The notes under the pieces: generated by a model
Seen by the model: only the letters and a program-made list of their open reading frames with translations
Databases searched by the model: none
Told to the model about the DNA's origin: nothing
Part shown: in pieces, positions 25,360 through 37,400 of the stretch
Layout of the letters: each line of letters opens with the position of its first letter
Numbering within the stretch: position 1 is the first letter of the stretch
Position numbers and translations under genes: made by a program
Origin: Manduca sexta
Taxonomy: Eukaryota; Arthropoda; Insecta; Lepidoptera; Sphingidae
Assembly: GCF_014839805.1 (NCBI RefSeq)
Contig: NC_051142.1
Coordinates: forward strand, 16,400,589-16,464,588
Reading direction: 5' to 3'
DNA: 64,000 bases

Positions 25360-25560
25360 TGCCACGGCGCGGCGCCCCAACATTCCGTGTAGTCCTAACG
25401 AGCCACGGGTGTTTCGGGTCTGCCATATGCCATCATTGTGGCAAAGATCGTGAGGGTACCCGACCGACCTTTGGACCGTGTGGTCCAACACACTCTTGCG
25501 GAATGTCAAGCCTGGGATATAGAACTCAGCGCTCTTAGAGCAGTCATCGGAGAACCTCGT
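25360..25560 (+). pseudogene. R1-type non-LTR retrotransposon relic, C-terminal zinc-knuckle region
   Basis: One frame reads FRVVLTSHGCFG...CHHCGKD. A shifted frame then reads HTLAECQAWDIELSALRAVI, the usual end of the reverse-transcriptase ORF2 in R1-clade elements (CxxC...HTLxxCPAW). An indel between the halves and a stop soon after LRAVIGEP show it is dead. The next 500 bases, with GCAGGCTTTAGTAGGTATGC, look like the element's 3' untranslated region. Confidence 0.7.
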
Positions 25561-26984
25561 GGCTGACCGTGGTCTACCATGGGCAGCAAGGTTGACGGAG
25601 ACATATGAGGCGTCGGATCGACAAGTGACGACTGACCAGCGCCTCATGCGTAGTGGATCGGAGATATCCAAAAAATTCCGCCACGTTATCCACTATCATA
25701 AGAGGCGATTAACTGTGTCCTTATGGGGTTCGCAATGCGAGCCTGTTCACCATTTTATTACAATAACACGGACATGGATGGCAAAGCGGGTGGTTGGCCT
25801 TGCTTTGTCATAAACGGCCAGAGTGGAGTGCGAAAGCTTCTTTTAGCCGCTATCTATAGAGTTGGGCTGCAACGTGGCATAACGCAGGAGCGGTCCCGTA
25901 TAGCTATCTTAAGACAACAGCATATCCCGGGGCCATCCCTTATGCGCCGAAGAAGGCCACGGCAGGCTTTAGTAGGTATGCCAGTGTAGGATGTTGCTAT
26001 ACAAGGGTGTTGACATTGGGTCGTAAGATCGGTGAAACCAACATAACGGCACCAATGACAACCCAGTGGCGGTAACAATAAGGCTTTTACCCCGCGATAA
26101 AAAGGTCTACATTCATACATGTTCAATTTCATTCAAATCCATCGTGTTTTATATAAAAGTCTTCACGCATCCTTATTAATTCCGAAGATACAAACTTTAG
26201 GTATATACTATTCATAATTTAAATACCACAGTTATTCACAGAATCTCATTCGGCCATATTAAAAATCACTTAATAAATTGTTCCGAGTATTTTTTCTCAG
26301 AAATGCTAAACAACCATAAATTATAAAGTTATTTTTATTGAATACCTACCTCGCTGGATTGATTCTTTTTTACTAGCTCATAAATGCCATCGAAAGAACA
26401 AGGACGACTTAATAGCAAACCTGATTTAATGGTAGATACTGTGAAGGAATCTTCTAGATAATTTTTATTCTTAATACCCATTCAAATTGACTAAGAGACT
26501 ACATTTAGGAGAGTTAGAAGTGGCCCTCTGGATAGCTTGGATACAATACTTGTACTGTTTATCCTGGTAAGTAACAGAGTGCAGGCACAGCTAGATTTTG
26601 ATTTGCACGACATTTTAGCTTCTGTAATCACTAGACGTGTTCTATCAAACTTGACATCTGATGTCAGGTTGCAAATGCCCACAAGAGGGCTGCACCATCC
26701 ACAATTACTCTGAATTACGAAGCACTACAGAGCAGTGAATGGTAAACTGTTCTTTTAAGAAAACCATTCCACGCTTTAACCTTTAACCTGGACAGTCATT
26801 AAATCAACTCGACATACAAGTGAGGAAAACCAGTTATAGACATTAGGTGTTATTTGCTTGTAAGAACAAATAATTACAAAACTGCTTCTAGCTCACGCAA
26901 TGTCCGGTATCTTGGACGCGAATGTTGTCTGGTATTGAAGTTAATTATTGAGTTTCGTGAAAAGAGGTACTGATGGTAAGTATT

Positions 26985-27270
26985 TCACATGCGAAAGTCC
27001 ACTTGGGTAGGTACCACCGCAATGGCTATTTCTGCCGCCATGCAGCAATGTATAGTCACTGTTGTGTTCTGGTTTGAAGAAAATTGTAGCCAGTGTAACT
27101 ACTGGGCATAATGATACTTAAAGCTCATGTCTCAGGATGGTGAGCGTCGGGGAATACCAAACAATAGTTTGTAATTCAAGGTTTTGGATGGTGTTTCTAC
27201 TGTTTATGGGCAGTCGTATCGCTTACCATCAGGCGAACGACAAGCTCGTCATTCAAGTAATTAAAAAAAA
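26985..27270 (-). mobile_element. Dispersed repeat (GACGAGC family), inverted copy
   Basis: The reverse complement carries GACGAGCTTGTCGTTCGCC, TGATGGTAAGCGATACGAC and TTGAATTACAAACTATTG. It extends into TGCGGTGGTACCTACCCAAG, which the 8580 copy shares (TGCGGTGGTACCTACCCAGG at 8823-8842). Confidence 0.75.
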
Positions 27271-27474
27271 ACAATAAGCAGAATACAATTATTAATCACC
27301 AATAAATGTGAAGATATGCTTTTAATGCAATTGGCAGCGAACCGTGTTAGCTTTCTCGCAAAATGGAATTTCCACAGATAAGTATAATATGGCGGACTAA
27401 ACTGTGAAATCACTGATGGGTCATGGAGTGCGTCGTTGTCTTAAAACGTAATTTTCAACTCTCTTATTGATACA

Positions 27475-27745
27475 TCTATATATATAAAAATGAATCCCTA
27501 TTTCCCTTAGTCACGCCATCAGGCGTGAACGGCTGGACAGTTTTCTTTGTTGTGTTTCTCACTATTTTTTTTTTGTTGTGTTTGTTATTTTCATGGGAAG
27601 GTTACTATGAAAGAAAAATTCAAAAAATTGCGCGTAGAATTTGAACATTTAAGTAAACTTAACGAAAATATTAATTTTATGTAACTGTCAATTGTTTGAA
27701 ATAACTGTCAGCGATTGACAGAATGCGCGCTGCAAATTCATAGCT
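27475..27745 (+). mobile_element. Non-autonomous Helitron, partial
   Basis: It begins A|TCTATATATATAAAAATG and includes CACGCCATCAGGCGTGAACG and AACTGTCAGCGATTGACAGA. About 270 bases match the reverse complement of 57373-57665. The CTAG 3' end present there is lost or diverged here. Confidence 0.75.
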
Positions 27746-28459
27746 AAGGCGGGACAACGCCACTCCATCTCTGCCCTATTCTCTACAGTAATTCAGATCC
27801 TACCTATAATTTTGAGACCACAATGTCAATATGACTCGTAACATATTATCGAATGTCGGTAATGCGTGCGCAACTACAAAATCTAAGTGGTCGTCTTGAC
27901 TTAGAGTCCATACAACAAGACTCTAATTCTCAACTTTTTATCAAAGATAATTTGGTTCAAAACTTTGTGGTGGTCTCGGAAAATGTTTAGAAAATTACAG
28001 TAATGTCTTGCTTAGGATTAGAAGAATTCAATTATTGAAGTACAGATATATTTCGAACAGCTGTGCCAGATACTTCGTTCAGTAATTATTCTTTACCATT
28101 TATCGTTTTCTAATGTTATGACGCGAAGTCTTATAGCTTGAAAACTTCATTGCTTACTGAACCTTTGCTTAACATAACAGCGAGATTTGCATCGAAATCC
28201 ATTCAGCCGCTTATAGGCAAAGATACGCAAACTGATTAAAATATTCTGTTGTTTTTAAGTGTTCGTTATAAAATACTTACAAATTCTTTAGTCACATGAA
28301 AAAAAAACATGAGAATCCACGTTACCAGGACAATAGATGCTTAACGGAAACAAAGTGTGACGTCAATAAATTTACAGCCTTATAATTCATAATTCGTACA
28401 GCCTTAATTATATTACATTTCTATATTTATACATATGACTTGAAATATTTAAATAAGCT

Positions 28460-28740
28460 ACGATAGCCTAGTAGAACGGACTGCTCACAAAGGTCGTAGT
28501 TACAAATCCAAGGCACTTACGTCTGTCTTTGGAACTTACTTGTGAATTAATTGTTAATTATAATTACTACCCGCTCTAATAGCAATAAACATCGCGAGGA
28601 AACTTATATTATCTGAGAATTTTCCGTTAGAATGTCGAAGATATGAGAAGGCCGCAAACACTTAATAGGCGAGCATGATGGACTTGAGTCGACTTTGACC
28701 TCTAGACCTTCTACTTCAAGAATCTTACTGAGAGGATGTA
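28460..28740 (+). mobile_element. Old tRNA-derived SINE copy
   Basis: GATAGCCTAGTAGAACGGAC (A-box region) and GGTCGTAGTTACAAATCCAA (B-box region) precede CGCGAGGAAACTTATATT and ATGGACTTGAGTC. This is the order of the intact SINE at 61437-61771, but strongly diverged. Confidence 0.6.
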
Positions 28741-29934
28741 GTCCCTAAACTAAACCTTCTCAGAAATAGAATTCTGTGTCTTTAGGACAATGAAGTATGT
28801 GTAACTCCTGAGCATTATGGGACTTGGCCAATGAGGGGTGACGAGCGCAATTTATATAGGTAATGATATAGGTACGTACAGTTTGTAATTCATATTTCTG
28901 TATTGATTAAGGGCCAGTGTTACGCTTGTATTTAGGAGCGTGACCCGCTCGTCTCTTCATGCACTTGAATAAATATAAACTACTAAAACATCTGTTTTGT
29001 TTATCTTTGTTTAGTTTGTCATTATACAAGATCAAAGTCTTGCCAGACTCGTCACCACACAGCGCTGTCTTTTAAAAGGCTCTATAATTATGTCCAGATT
29101 GGAAACCAGACGAATATTCATTCCAGAGTGTGGGATATATTCTAATAAAATATTTTTAGAGACTAAAAGTGTTTGCTATAAAACCTAAGTCTGCCAGTTT
29201 GATTTATTCTTGACCGGCTAAACCTTCTAAAAAGGGAGCAAGCAGGCAAGTCGCTCGCTTGGTAAATTCCACAACCGTGTAAATAATTAGAAGGAGTACG
29301 ATTCAAATCTTCGAGAATTAAAATGATAGTCTCTGGTACTGGGTTTGAATTCGCTAAACCCATGCGTGCCGTCGCTAGAGCATCTTTATCCAACAATGTA
29401 GGTATTGACATAACGAGAAGATGTCTTTGCATAAATATTTTAATTCATGTCTTCGCACCAGACGTGACACTTAGTAAATGGCCTGACCCCGACTTACTAT
29501 TCGAGTGTAGAAATTTTCAATACAATAGAAACTTAACACACGACTAACTATTGATACTTTTTAGGTCGACCTTTATAATAAAACAATTCGAAAAAAGTAA
29601 AATAACTTTTTGAATTTATTACATCTAGATTATTTTTATTTGACGTAAAAACTCTTATTCGACCTTATATTTTTGCATGTTTATCATTTTGATATCCCCA
29701 AAATGAATTTGAATAAATTTTTATTTGATTGTAAAACGAAACCATGTAAAGTGCTATTATAGGAAAGAACAACAATTTAAATGCAAGGCTGTACGTCAAA
29801 CTGCCTTCGCCTTAGTGCGTTAAAAATATCTCACCTTAATGCAAGCGACCGTAGCACACGTCGGTTATTTATAAAAAATATTATCTTCGAGAAACTCACA
29901 AAGTCGTTTAAATAAAACACAAAAACACACCACA

Positions 29935-30110
29935 ATTTGACACAACCTCAGTCACAGAATTTTGACAGATGTCAAAGTGTTCCCGCCACTTCAATTCGTT
30001 TTCGGCCAGTTCGTTATTTTCTAATCGAGGCGCGGGCGACGCGTTTGACGCCGTTGAACCGACTGACGGTTGCTTGACCACTTTCCAATCTTGCAGTGTA
30101 CTTACAATCT
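29935..30110. promoter_or_regulatory. CpG-rich promoter-like patch without an assigned gene
   Basis: An AT-rich desert is interrupted by TCGAGGCGCGGGCGACGCGT and CGCCGTTGAACCGACTGACG. Next to it is the near-palindrome TTTGACA-GA-TGTCAAA (29961-29976), and a similar TGTCAAAA palindrome lies just upstream of the Codanin start. It may be the promoter or non-coding first exon of a gene whose body I cannot see. Confidence 0.35.
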
Positions 30111-30757
30111 AGTTAATACAACGTAAAGAAATGTTTTAAAACTAAATACTGTCAACATAAAGTCTACTATTGTACTTGTTTTTAAATTGTACGCGCAAAA
30201 GCAACGTTTCAACTTAATTAGCACGCGTCTTTGAATGTACGTCTTAAGGAGAAGATTTAAGAATGTATTTCGGTTAGACACGATTTGCTATGACACACTT
30301 GTTGGATGTCATAAAAATTATGTAAAACTACCCGTGATTTTTAAAATATTTTACGACATTTCACGGTCTTAAGAAAGCCTAGAAATATGTTTAATTATGT
30401 AATTAATTTCTAGACCAAATTCTTTCGTAATGTGACCTACTTAGCGTATCGTGTTCTCATAGCTTACTTTTAAAGTAAATCTTAAGGATTGAGATAAAAA
30501 TATCCGACATACCAGTCACATACTAACTCTCACGGCAATTACTACTTACTAACCTACATTGAATAACATTGGAATTTGGGAGCCTAACGGGAAAGCTAAC
30601 GTTAAGATCGCGCCAATTTTCAGTTCGATAATAATAAATTTTTGACGTAGTACCTATAAATAACTTATTTTGTTTTAAAACTGAAAAAAAAAAACATGGT
30701 AACCCTAACATAAAACATATTTGTTTAATATATTAATAAATTTTGCGAATACTAAGG

Positions 30758-30828
30758 CGGTCCCTACGTAAAGTATCGAATCTGCAAAATTGCATTTTTT
30801 GCAGATTCGATACTTTACGTAGGGACCG
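30758..30828. repeat. Perfect 32-bp-arm hairpin, MITE-derived
   Basis: The arms 30758-30789 and 30797-30828 are exact reverse complements with a 7-base loop. The arm begins CGGTCCCTACGTAAAGTATC. It resembles the TIR of the MITE at 34033-34389 (TGGCTCC..AGTAAACTATCG), so it is probably a collapsed member of that family. Confidence 0.9.
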
Positions 30829-31394
30829 TCAACTTATTTATAAGCCTAAGCCACCTAAAGGAAGCCCGTTTCCAGCAGTCGGATTATAGTAAATATAAAA
30901 TATGCATATCCAGCATTCCTATTTTATGGTGGGTAAATGAAAAAAGATAGTAAGGTACCAAAGTGTCCACGAAACCCCACAATACCATAGAAAAGATTAC
31001 CGATTCTAAAGAAAGAATTACCTAAGATGGGGAAAGATGCGGGGTATGATTAAAATCATTGATCGCACGAAAACCTTCAGCAAAGCTATTACTATGCGTG
31101 GGTCTTATGGACAACCAGTCCGTGCTGGTTTTAAAATTAAAAAGATAAAGAAATATTTACTGAGTTTGTGAATTGATAATGTTTTATTTAAAGTATTCGA
31201 CGTCGTGTCTAAGAATTAGATATTTCTCCATTTGACCTTATCTCGCTCCAATGTTCCCTCTGAGCACCTTGCTACACATTTTTCTAACATATACCTAAAT
31301 AGCTATAAGTATACATACGTAGGTATGGAGATATATACATATTGCAATCTGTTGTTAATCTCGGGGCTGAAAATCGTGTAAGTATGTACCTATA

Positions 31395-31530
31395 TCTATA
31401 CTAGGTAATATATAAAACTGAAGAGTTTGTTTGTTTGAACTAAACCGATTTTGACAAAAAAAATCCGTTATAAGAAGCTACATTACACCTAAGTGCTATA
31501 GCCTTTTTTTTATCTCGGAAAACTCTTTTC
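31395..31530 (+). mobile_element. Helitron 5' fragment
   Basis: It opens A|TCTATACTAGGTAATATA, then ACTGAAGAGTTTGTTTGTTT and AACCGATTTTGAC, like the copies at 7010 and 12725. Confidence 0.65.
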
Positions 31531-31689
31531 ACACTATATATTTGTTAAATATGTTTCAGTTTTGCCTGACCACTCTCTAACGAGTGATGTCCAAATTCTA
31601 CAGCATGAATAGGCTGACTGAACCGGTTTACATCTACCACTGTCTTACAGAAAAGCAATGTAAACTAACAGCTGGAACTTTACTCTCTT

Positions 31690-31835
31690 TGCCACGTGAT
31701 ATTTTGACAGCGCACAAGCACGTAGCGCTCCCCATCGCGTTTAAGACAATAGAAATTCGCATACAGAATTCCATTCAACATAAATTTTACGAAGATAACG
31801 TAGCACGGTCGTGTTACGAGCTGCATTGACGATGA
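31690..31835 (+). repeat. Dispersed repeat (inverse of 12000-12190)
   Basis: TTTAAGACAATAGAAATTCG, CATACAGAATTCCATTCAAC and ACGAAGATAACGTAGCACGG are the reverse complement of the family at 12000. The open frame at 31584-31829 overlaps this repeat and is not a gene. Confidence 0.5.
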
Positions 31836-31839
31836 TTGC

Positions 31840-31990
31840 CCCTTGTTGTCACCCATCGTAGGGGGTTTTGAGTGTTACGTAACGTTTACGGAGAGGGGGG
31901 AGGAGACAAAAAAACATTACGGCCCCTTACAGGGAGGGGGGGATCAGAAATCTAAAAAATTGCGTTACCTAATACTCGAACATTCACATT
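31840..31990. mobile_element. Degenerate Harbinger-type MITE
   Basis: G-rich inner sequence and the end AAATTGCGTTACCTAATACT match the inner and terminal parts of the better element at 49209-49521. The GGGGCCG terminus itself is lost. Confidence 0.45.
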
Positions 31991-32644
31991 GCATTACTAC
32001 ATTTTGACATATGATGGCGAGCTCAGCGCCTTATTGGGCTACACTACTAATTAGGTACTATTTGTTATTAAGGTCGTAGGTACTTGTAGGCACTTCTTTT
32101 GATGTCAACATTATAAATTAAGGTGAAATATGGTGACAATTTGAAACAAAAATTTGTCAAAGATAAAACTGTTTTTTGATTTGCATAACGAGTTATTGAA
32201 TCTTTTTTTCAAGAATTAATTAATTACTAACATACACACGTCATACCTTTATCCCAGAAGGGGTAGGCAGTGATCAATTAGGCACTCATTTTTTGAGTTT
32301 TTTACGTAGCGAGAGAACATGACAAGCGCCGCCATTTTAGATTCGCTTCTTTAAAGGCATTATTCCATTAGGCAAGTTACTTGTATGTATGTTACACGCA
32401 ACTTGAACAAACCTACATACAAACTACAACTTGCAAGGGGGTAGTTTGAACTTGTAAATTTTTATTCACGTGACGCCTAAATTGAACATACACAGGCAGA
32501 GCTCTAAGTTTATATAAGCGGACATTGGAGATACTTTCATACAAAAGTATTGTAATCAATTAAAACTTCCATGCCTTATGCACACTCTGGAAAACATGTT
32601 TCCAATGTGAGCATCTTGTACGCAAATGTAATGTCATACTTGCA

Positions 32645-32720
32645 TGCAGGTCCGTCTGGAAATTCTTGGGGGAGGCCTATCATCAGCAATGGATGGGTGA
32701 TATTGGCTGATGATGACTTG
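32645..32720 (+). mobile_element. RTE-type non-LTR retrotransposon 3' tail
   Basis: GTCCGTCTGGAAATTCTTGG, GGGAGGCCTATCATCAGCAA and a GGCTGATGATGA end match the C-terminal codons and simple-repeat tail of RTE elements. Confidence 0.65.
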
Positions 32721-33142
32721 CATGCAAGGCTTGCCTAATGGTATCGCGCCTTAAAGAACCGAGTTATACTAAGACACGTTGATCATTATTACTTATATTC
32801 GCACTTGTATATCGGATAAGTGAATATTGATTGTAATAATAAGATGCGTGTAAGTTGGTTATCGACAGTCCATTTTATTTTCCATGTTACAAATAAAACT
32901 ACATATTAAAATTGTATAATATATTACTATAACATAATAAATACTGATTCAATACTTTTTTAAGTTGCCATAAATATTTTCAAAAAACAAGATTCTCCCA
33001 AGTTGCAATTTTTTTTCTAATAAAAAAAAGCATTAATGTGTGCAATTATAGTCAGTTCACGAGCTCTGAGAAATCTTACGGAAATGTGATTTAATGATGT
33101 AATGCAGTTAATTTCCCGATATTACGATTCTGATTCGGTTAA

Positions 33143-33183
33143 AGTCAGGTACCAAATGTACGAAATACATTTGGTACCTGACT
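33143..33183. repeat. Perfect 18-bp inverted repeat
   Basis: The arms 33143-33160 and 33166-33183 (AGTCAGGTACCAAATGTA) are exact reverse complements around CGAAA. It is probably a collapsed MITE. Confidence 0.85.
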
Positions 33184-33497
33184 GTAATGTAATTTTATTT
33201 ATTTATTTATTTGCAAGGATCATTGTATCAGTTATAGGTTTCACCGTTTTCATGGCATGCAAATTAATTGGTAGATAATATTAATTAAAGTCTTATACTA
33301 GTTCTTATATACACTTACAAAATATATTTTTAAATAAATCTTGACTTTTTCTGTATTGGGAATATTAATATATGAACTATAATGAATACAATACTAACAT
33401 TAATAACGTAATATTGGCAAATTAACTGCATTAACTCAACATTCCATAAGATTTCTTGTACATCGAGCACGGACTATACGCATTCTGTCTATTTTTA

Positions 33498-33545
33498 ACC
33501 GACTTCAAAAAAGGACGTTCTCAATTCGACTGTATTTTTTAGAGA
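33498..33545 (+). repeat. Common insect AACCGACTTCAAAAAAGGA repeat
   Basis: AACCGACTTCAAAAAAGGAC then TCAATTCGACTGTATTTTTT is a widely dispersed insect motif, probably the end of a mobile element. Confidence 0.6.
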
Positions 33546-33584
33546 TGTATTTATTTTTTAGACTGTATTTTTCCCCAAAGATGT

Positions 33585-33745
33585 ATGCAGAGGTGGAAGT
33601 GGTGCACCCACTTGTCTCCATGTATGTTTCATCTCTTGATGTAATAGAGGTACTCTATCGCCATTGCAGGCACAAATTCCAGGACAGACTAATACTGAGC
33701 ACAAAAAGCAAATACAATTTGCCCCACCCGGGGTCCGAACCAGCT
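33585..33745 (-). mobile_element. tRNA-derived SINE copy
   Basis: On the minus strand a B-box-like GGTTCGGACCCCGGG is followed by GTGCTCAGTATTAGTC and TGGAATTTGTGCCTGCAATG. The body also appears at 39590-39720. The open frame 33545-33856 reads through it and is not a gene. Confidence 0.65.
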
Positions 33746-34032
33746 TACAGCAATAGTTATATCGCTAACGCAATATGTTTGACCTTTATTTCATTAACAG
33801 AAAAAAAATATATCGCACCTTCAACTAACAATCATATTATTAAGAATTATACGTAATGTGAGAGAGCTACCTTACGTAGCACAAGCTTAAAGCTGATATT
33901 AGCATAAAAAATGGAACCGAATTGAAATCGAAATTCACTAATTTTTCCCTGGAAATCTGATTTGGAGTTTTATGGTGCACATTGCCAAATTTGTTGTGAC
34001 CTGATGAGACTACACTATACAGCTGATATTAG

Positions 34033-34389
34033 TGGCTCCTAAGTAAACTATCGTATCTGAAAAATATTAAAAATAAAATATTTATTTCAACAAGGAAGAT
34101 TACATAATAGCTACAAAAAAAGTACTTAAATCTATTTGCTCGTCACGAAAGCGACCCTAAGTCAGCAATTATACTGATAAAAACAAGCGCTGATCTTCCG
34201 CTGGGCCGTTTTGTGATGCCACGATTTATTAAGTTATTATTAATTTGTATTATTAACTTATTAAATAATAAAATATTTTAATATCGTATAAAAATTGCTT
34301 TTTTATGGGTTTGGTAATTACCGAGATAAGGGTTTCCTTAAAAATTAAGATCGCAATTTTTACAGATACGATAGTTTACGTCGGAGCCA
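34033..34389. mobile_element. MITE in the 3' flank/UTR of the zinc-finger gene
   Basis: The left TIR is TGGCTCCTAAGTAAACTATC and the right TIR is its near-perfect inverse over more than 30 bp (rc TGGCTCCGACGTAAACTATC). The element ends 30 bases past the zinc-finger stop codon (34420). It contains AATAAA-type signals on the minus strand near 34224, so it may supply part of the 3' UTR. No exact target duplication was found. Confidence 0.8.
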
Positions 34390-34419
34390 TTGATATATTA
34401 TTAAAAATCGATTACTATA

Positions 34420-37400
34420 TCACTGCCCCTCGTTCTTATGTGTACACCTGTGCCTCTTCAGCCCACTGCTCTGAGTAAACTGGCTACTACACAACTCACA
34501 GCTGAACGGTCTCTCACCAGAATGCACCCGCATATGTAACTTCAAATTCCCATTTACAGAAAATTGCTTATTACAAACATTGCAATTATATGGCCGCTCG
34601 TCGGAATGGACTCGCATGTGCTTAGACAAATTACCAATTTGCTTGTTGCATATCTTGCATGTATACGGCTTTATTCCAGTATGTACCCGCATATGCCTCT
34701 TTAACTGTCCAGTCTCCCTAAAGGCACGTTTACACACCTCGCAACTATATGGTCTTTCCCCAGAATGCACTCTCATGTGTATCTTCAAATAACCATTATC
34801 TGAAAAGGGCTTTTTACACACTTTACACTGGTACGGTCTCTCGCCAGTATGAGTTCTTTGATGGAGCTTGAAGCTGGCCATTTGTGCGAACTGGCGGTCA
34901 CAAAAATTGCACCTATATGGCTTGATGCCTGTATGGACTCTCATGTGCACTTTGAGGGTAGTATATGCTGTGAAGTCCTTTTTGCAGACGTCACAGGAGT
35001 ATGGTCGCTCGCCGGTGTGCTGTCTTTCGTGAATAGCCAAGTAACTCTTGCTTGAGAATTGTTTCTGACACACGCCACACGAGTGCGGTTTTATTTGGTT
35101 ATGAATTATGTAGATATGCCTTTTTAAATGAGTTCTTTGCGGGAACCCCCTCCCACAAACATCGCATACGTACGGTCTTTCGCCAGTGTGAGTGTATATA
35201 TGCGACTTTAACGTCTGATTATGCCCGAAAGCCTTATTACATATATTACACGTAAATTTCTTCTCTCCGGAATGCGTTTTGAGATGTTCCTTCAACCCTT
35301 TCTTTCTTTGGAACTCTTTAGAACATACTTCACATGAGAATTTCTTCTCGAAATGAGTGGATAGATGTTTTTTTAGTAACCTTGCTTTTTCAAAGTTCTT
35401 GTTGCATATTGTACAGGGGTAGGTGCCGTTTTGTGAGTGGTGTTCTTCGATGTGCCGAGTTAATTCTTTATTATTTAAGTGAAGGGATTGGCATAGATGG
35501 CATTCGTAATTTTTCTCTCCACTGTGTAACCTCATATGTATTTCCAAAGAGCCATTGTAAGAGAATTTCTTTTGACATACTTCACAAGAGTATTTTTTTA
35601 TTTTAGTCTGGCGTATGGGTTTGGATTCTTCTTCTGAAATAAAAAAAAATATTTATTACCAGGGCTTTTTTGTGAAGGTACGCACCCACAAAGGAAATGG
35701 CACGTATATCGAAAAATTGCCATAAAAAAATACAGGAAGGGAGGAGGGTACAAAAAATAATAGACTTACTTTCGAGAATTAGTGTGACCCAAAAAAGTAA
35801 CGATAAAAAAAGGCCTGTTTATTACTAATATTGCCTCAATTACTCTATAGCGTTAATAAATGCGTATCGAGGTTTTTGAACTATTATATTCCGCTATTTG
35901 TTTTGGATGTGGATATTTGTTGAAAAACTTCGCATAATACAAAACAAGTCAAAATTGGGCATCATTATTATGGTGTCCTTTAAATATTAAACGCAATAAA
36001 AGTATTATGGAAACTTACCATCACTGGGTTCTTGGGAAGCTGTCCACACATCAGCACTCAAACCCTCATTATCAGCTTCTTTCTGACTTCTGCTGCGAAG
36101 TAAGGACAATGGCTGGTCCTCCACATCCAAATCAGTTCCCATGTATATCTCCACTGTGGGTAGTTTCGCATCTGGAATGAAATTACAACTAATGTTGAGA
36201 ACTGAGTACTGACCACCAGGCATCAGGAAAACGATAGCCAATTTCAATAAACAACCATAATCCTTAACTTTAGATATATGATTAGAATATACCAATTATA
36301 AAAAAAATATATTAGTATGTTAAATAAGCTTTAACAAGGCCTAATCCCTCTCTGTAGTATAGGATGCTCGTGCCTAACAATGGGACAGTATATAATACAG
36401 GGCCCATATTATAAACAATTTTTATTTGTGATAGTAATGTGGATCTTTTATTTAAACCAGGTCCTGTAATTCAATTCTGAAAAAGCTTACCCTCATATTT
36501 ATAGTTGAAGACCTCACTGCCAGTATTCATATGAGTTTCTTCTTTCACATCTGAAAAAAAATTTAATCTATAAAATTTGTTGCATGGCATCATAACTCCC
36601 TAATTTAAAATATTTGAAGGTAAATATTGAGCATCAGGCGCAGGCAGACAAGAGCTGCATATGCATACATTCAGGCCAATAATTCTGGCTTCTATGTTAT
36701 TTTCTGACCAATATAACAAAAATATAATATTGTATATTTTTTTCTACATAAGTGAGGAATAATAAAAGAAAGAAAATTAAATATTTTAATACCTTACAGA
36801 AAAATACTATTGGCAGTAATGGAAAAATATATTTCATAAAGGGATTTTTCATATTTCATTCATAAATACATACTTCTAGCTGCCTTTTTACATTATTAAT
36901 TAGTTTTGCTTACCTCTAGGACATTCCAACTCCAGTTTAACATCTTGCTCAAATAAGTTAACATCTGAAAAAAAATATATAAAAAAAGCTGTAAATTTTG
37001 ATTTGCACACACACTGATATAAATATTTTAAACAAAATAATACATAGTACCTGTTGACGATGAGCCAGTACTATAACAGTTAAGATAAAAAATAGGCAAT
37101 ATAAGAAAAATATTTATTCACATACGAAGAAAAAGTCTCAAATCACAAGTAAGAAAGATATTTAAAAAACATTACATCAAAGGATCAGAATTCAAAAAAA
37201 TTTAACCAAAACTATATTTCATTAAAAAGTATTTGTGTCGCCAATGGTACTAATGTATTAACAATACAGTGAGGAATGGTTTTAACCACATTCAAAGGTC
37301 CAGCCTCATCTGGATGTTATATCCTATTTATTATAAACTATATTCTTTTTTTAAACATGCATTCAGCATATGGCTTCCATAAAATCTAATAAGTACATGA

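Noticed and set aside
34580..35606. Several plus-strand ORFs of 67-90 codons
   Set aside because: They are antisense shadows of the repetitive zinc-finger exon.
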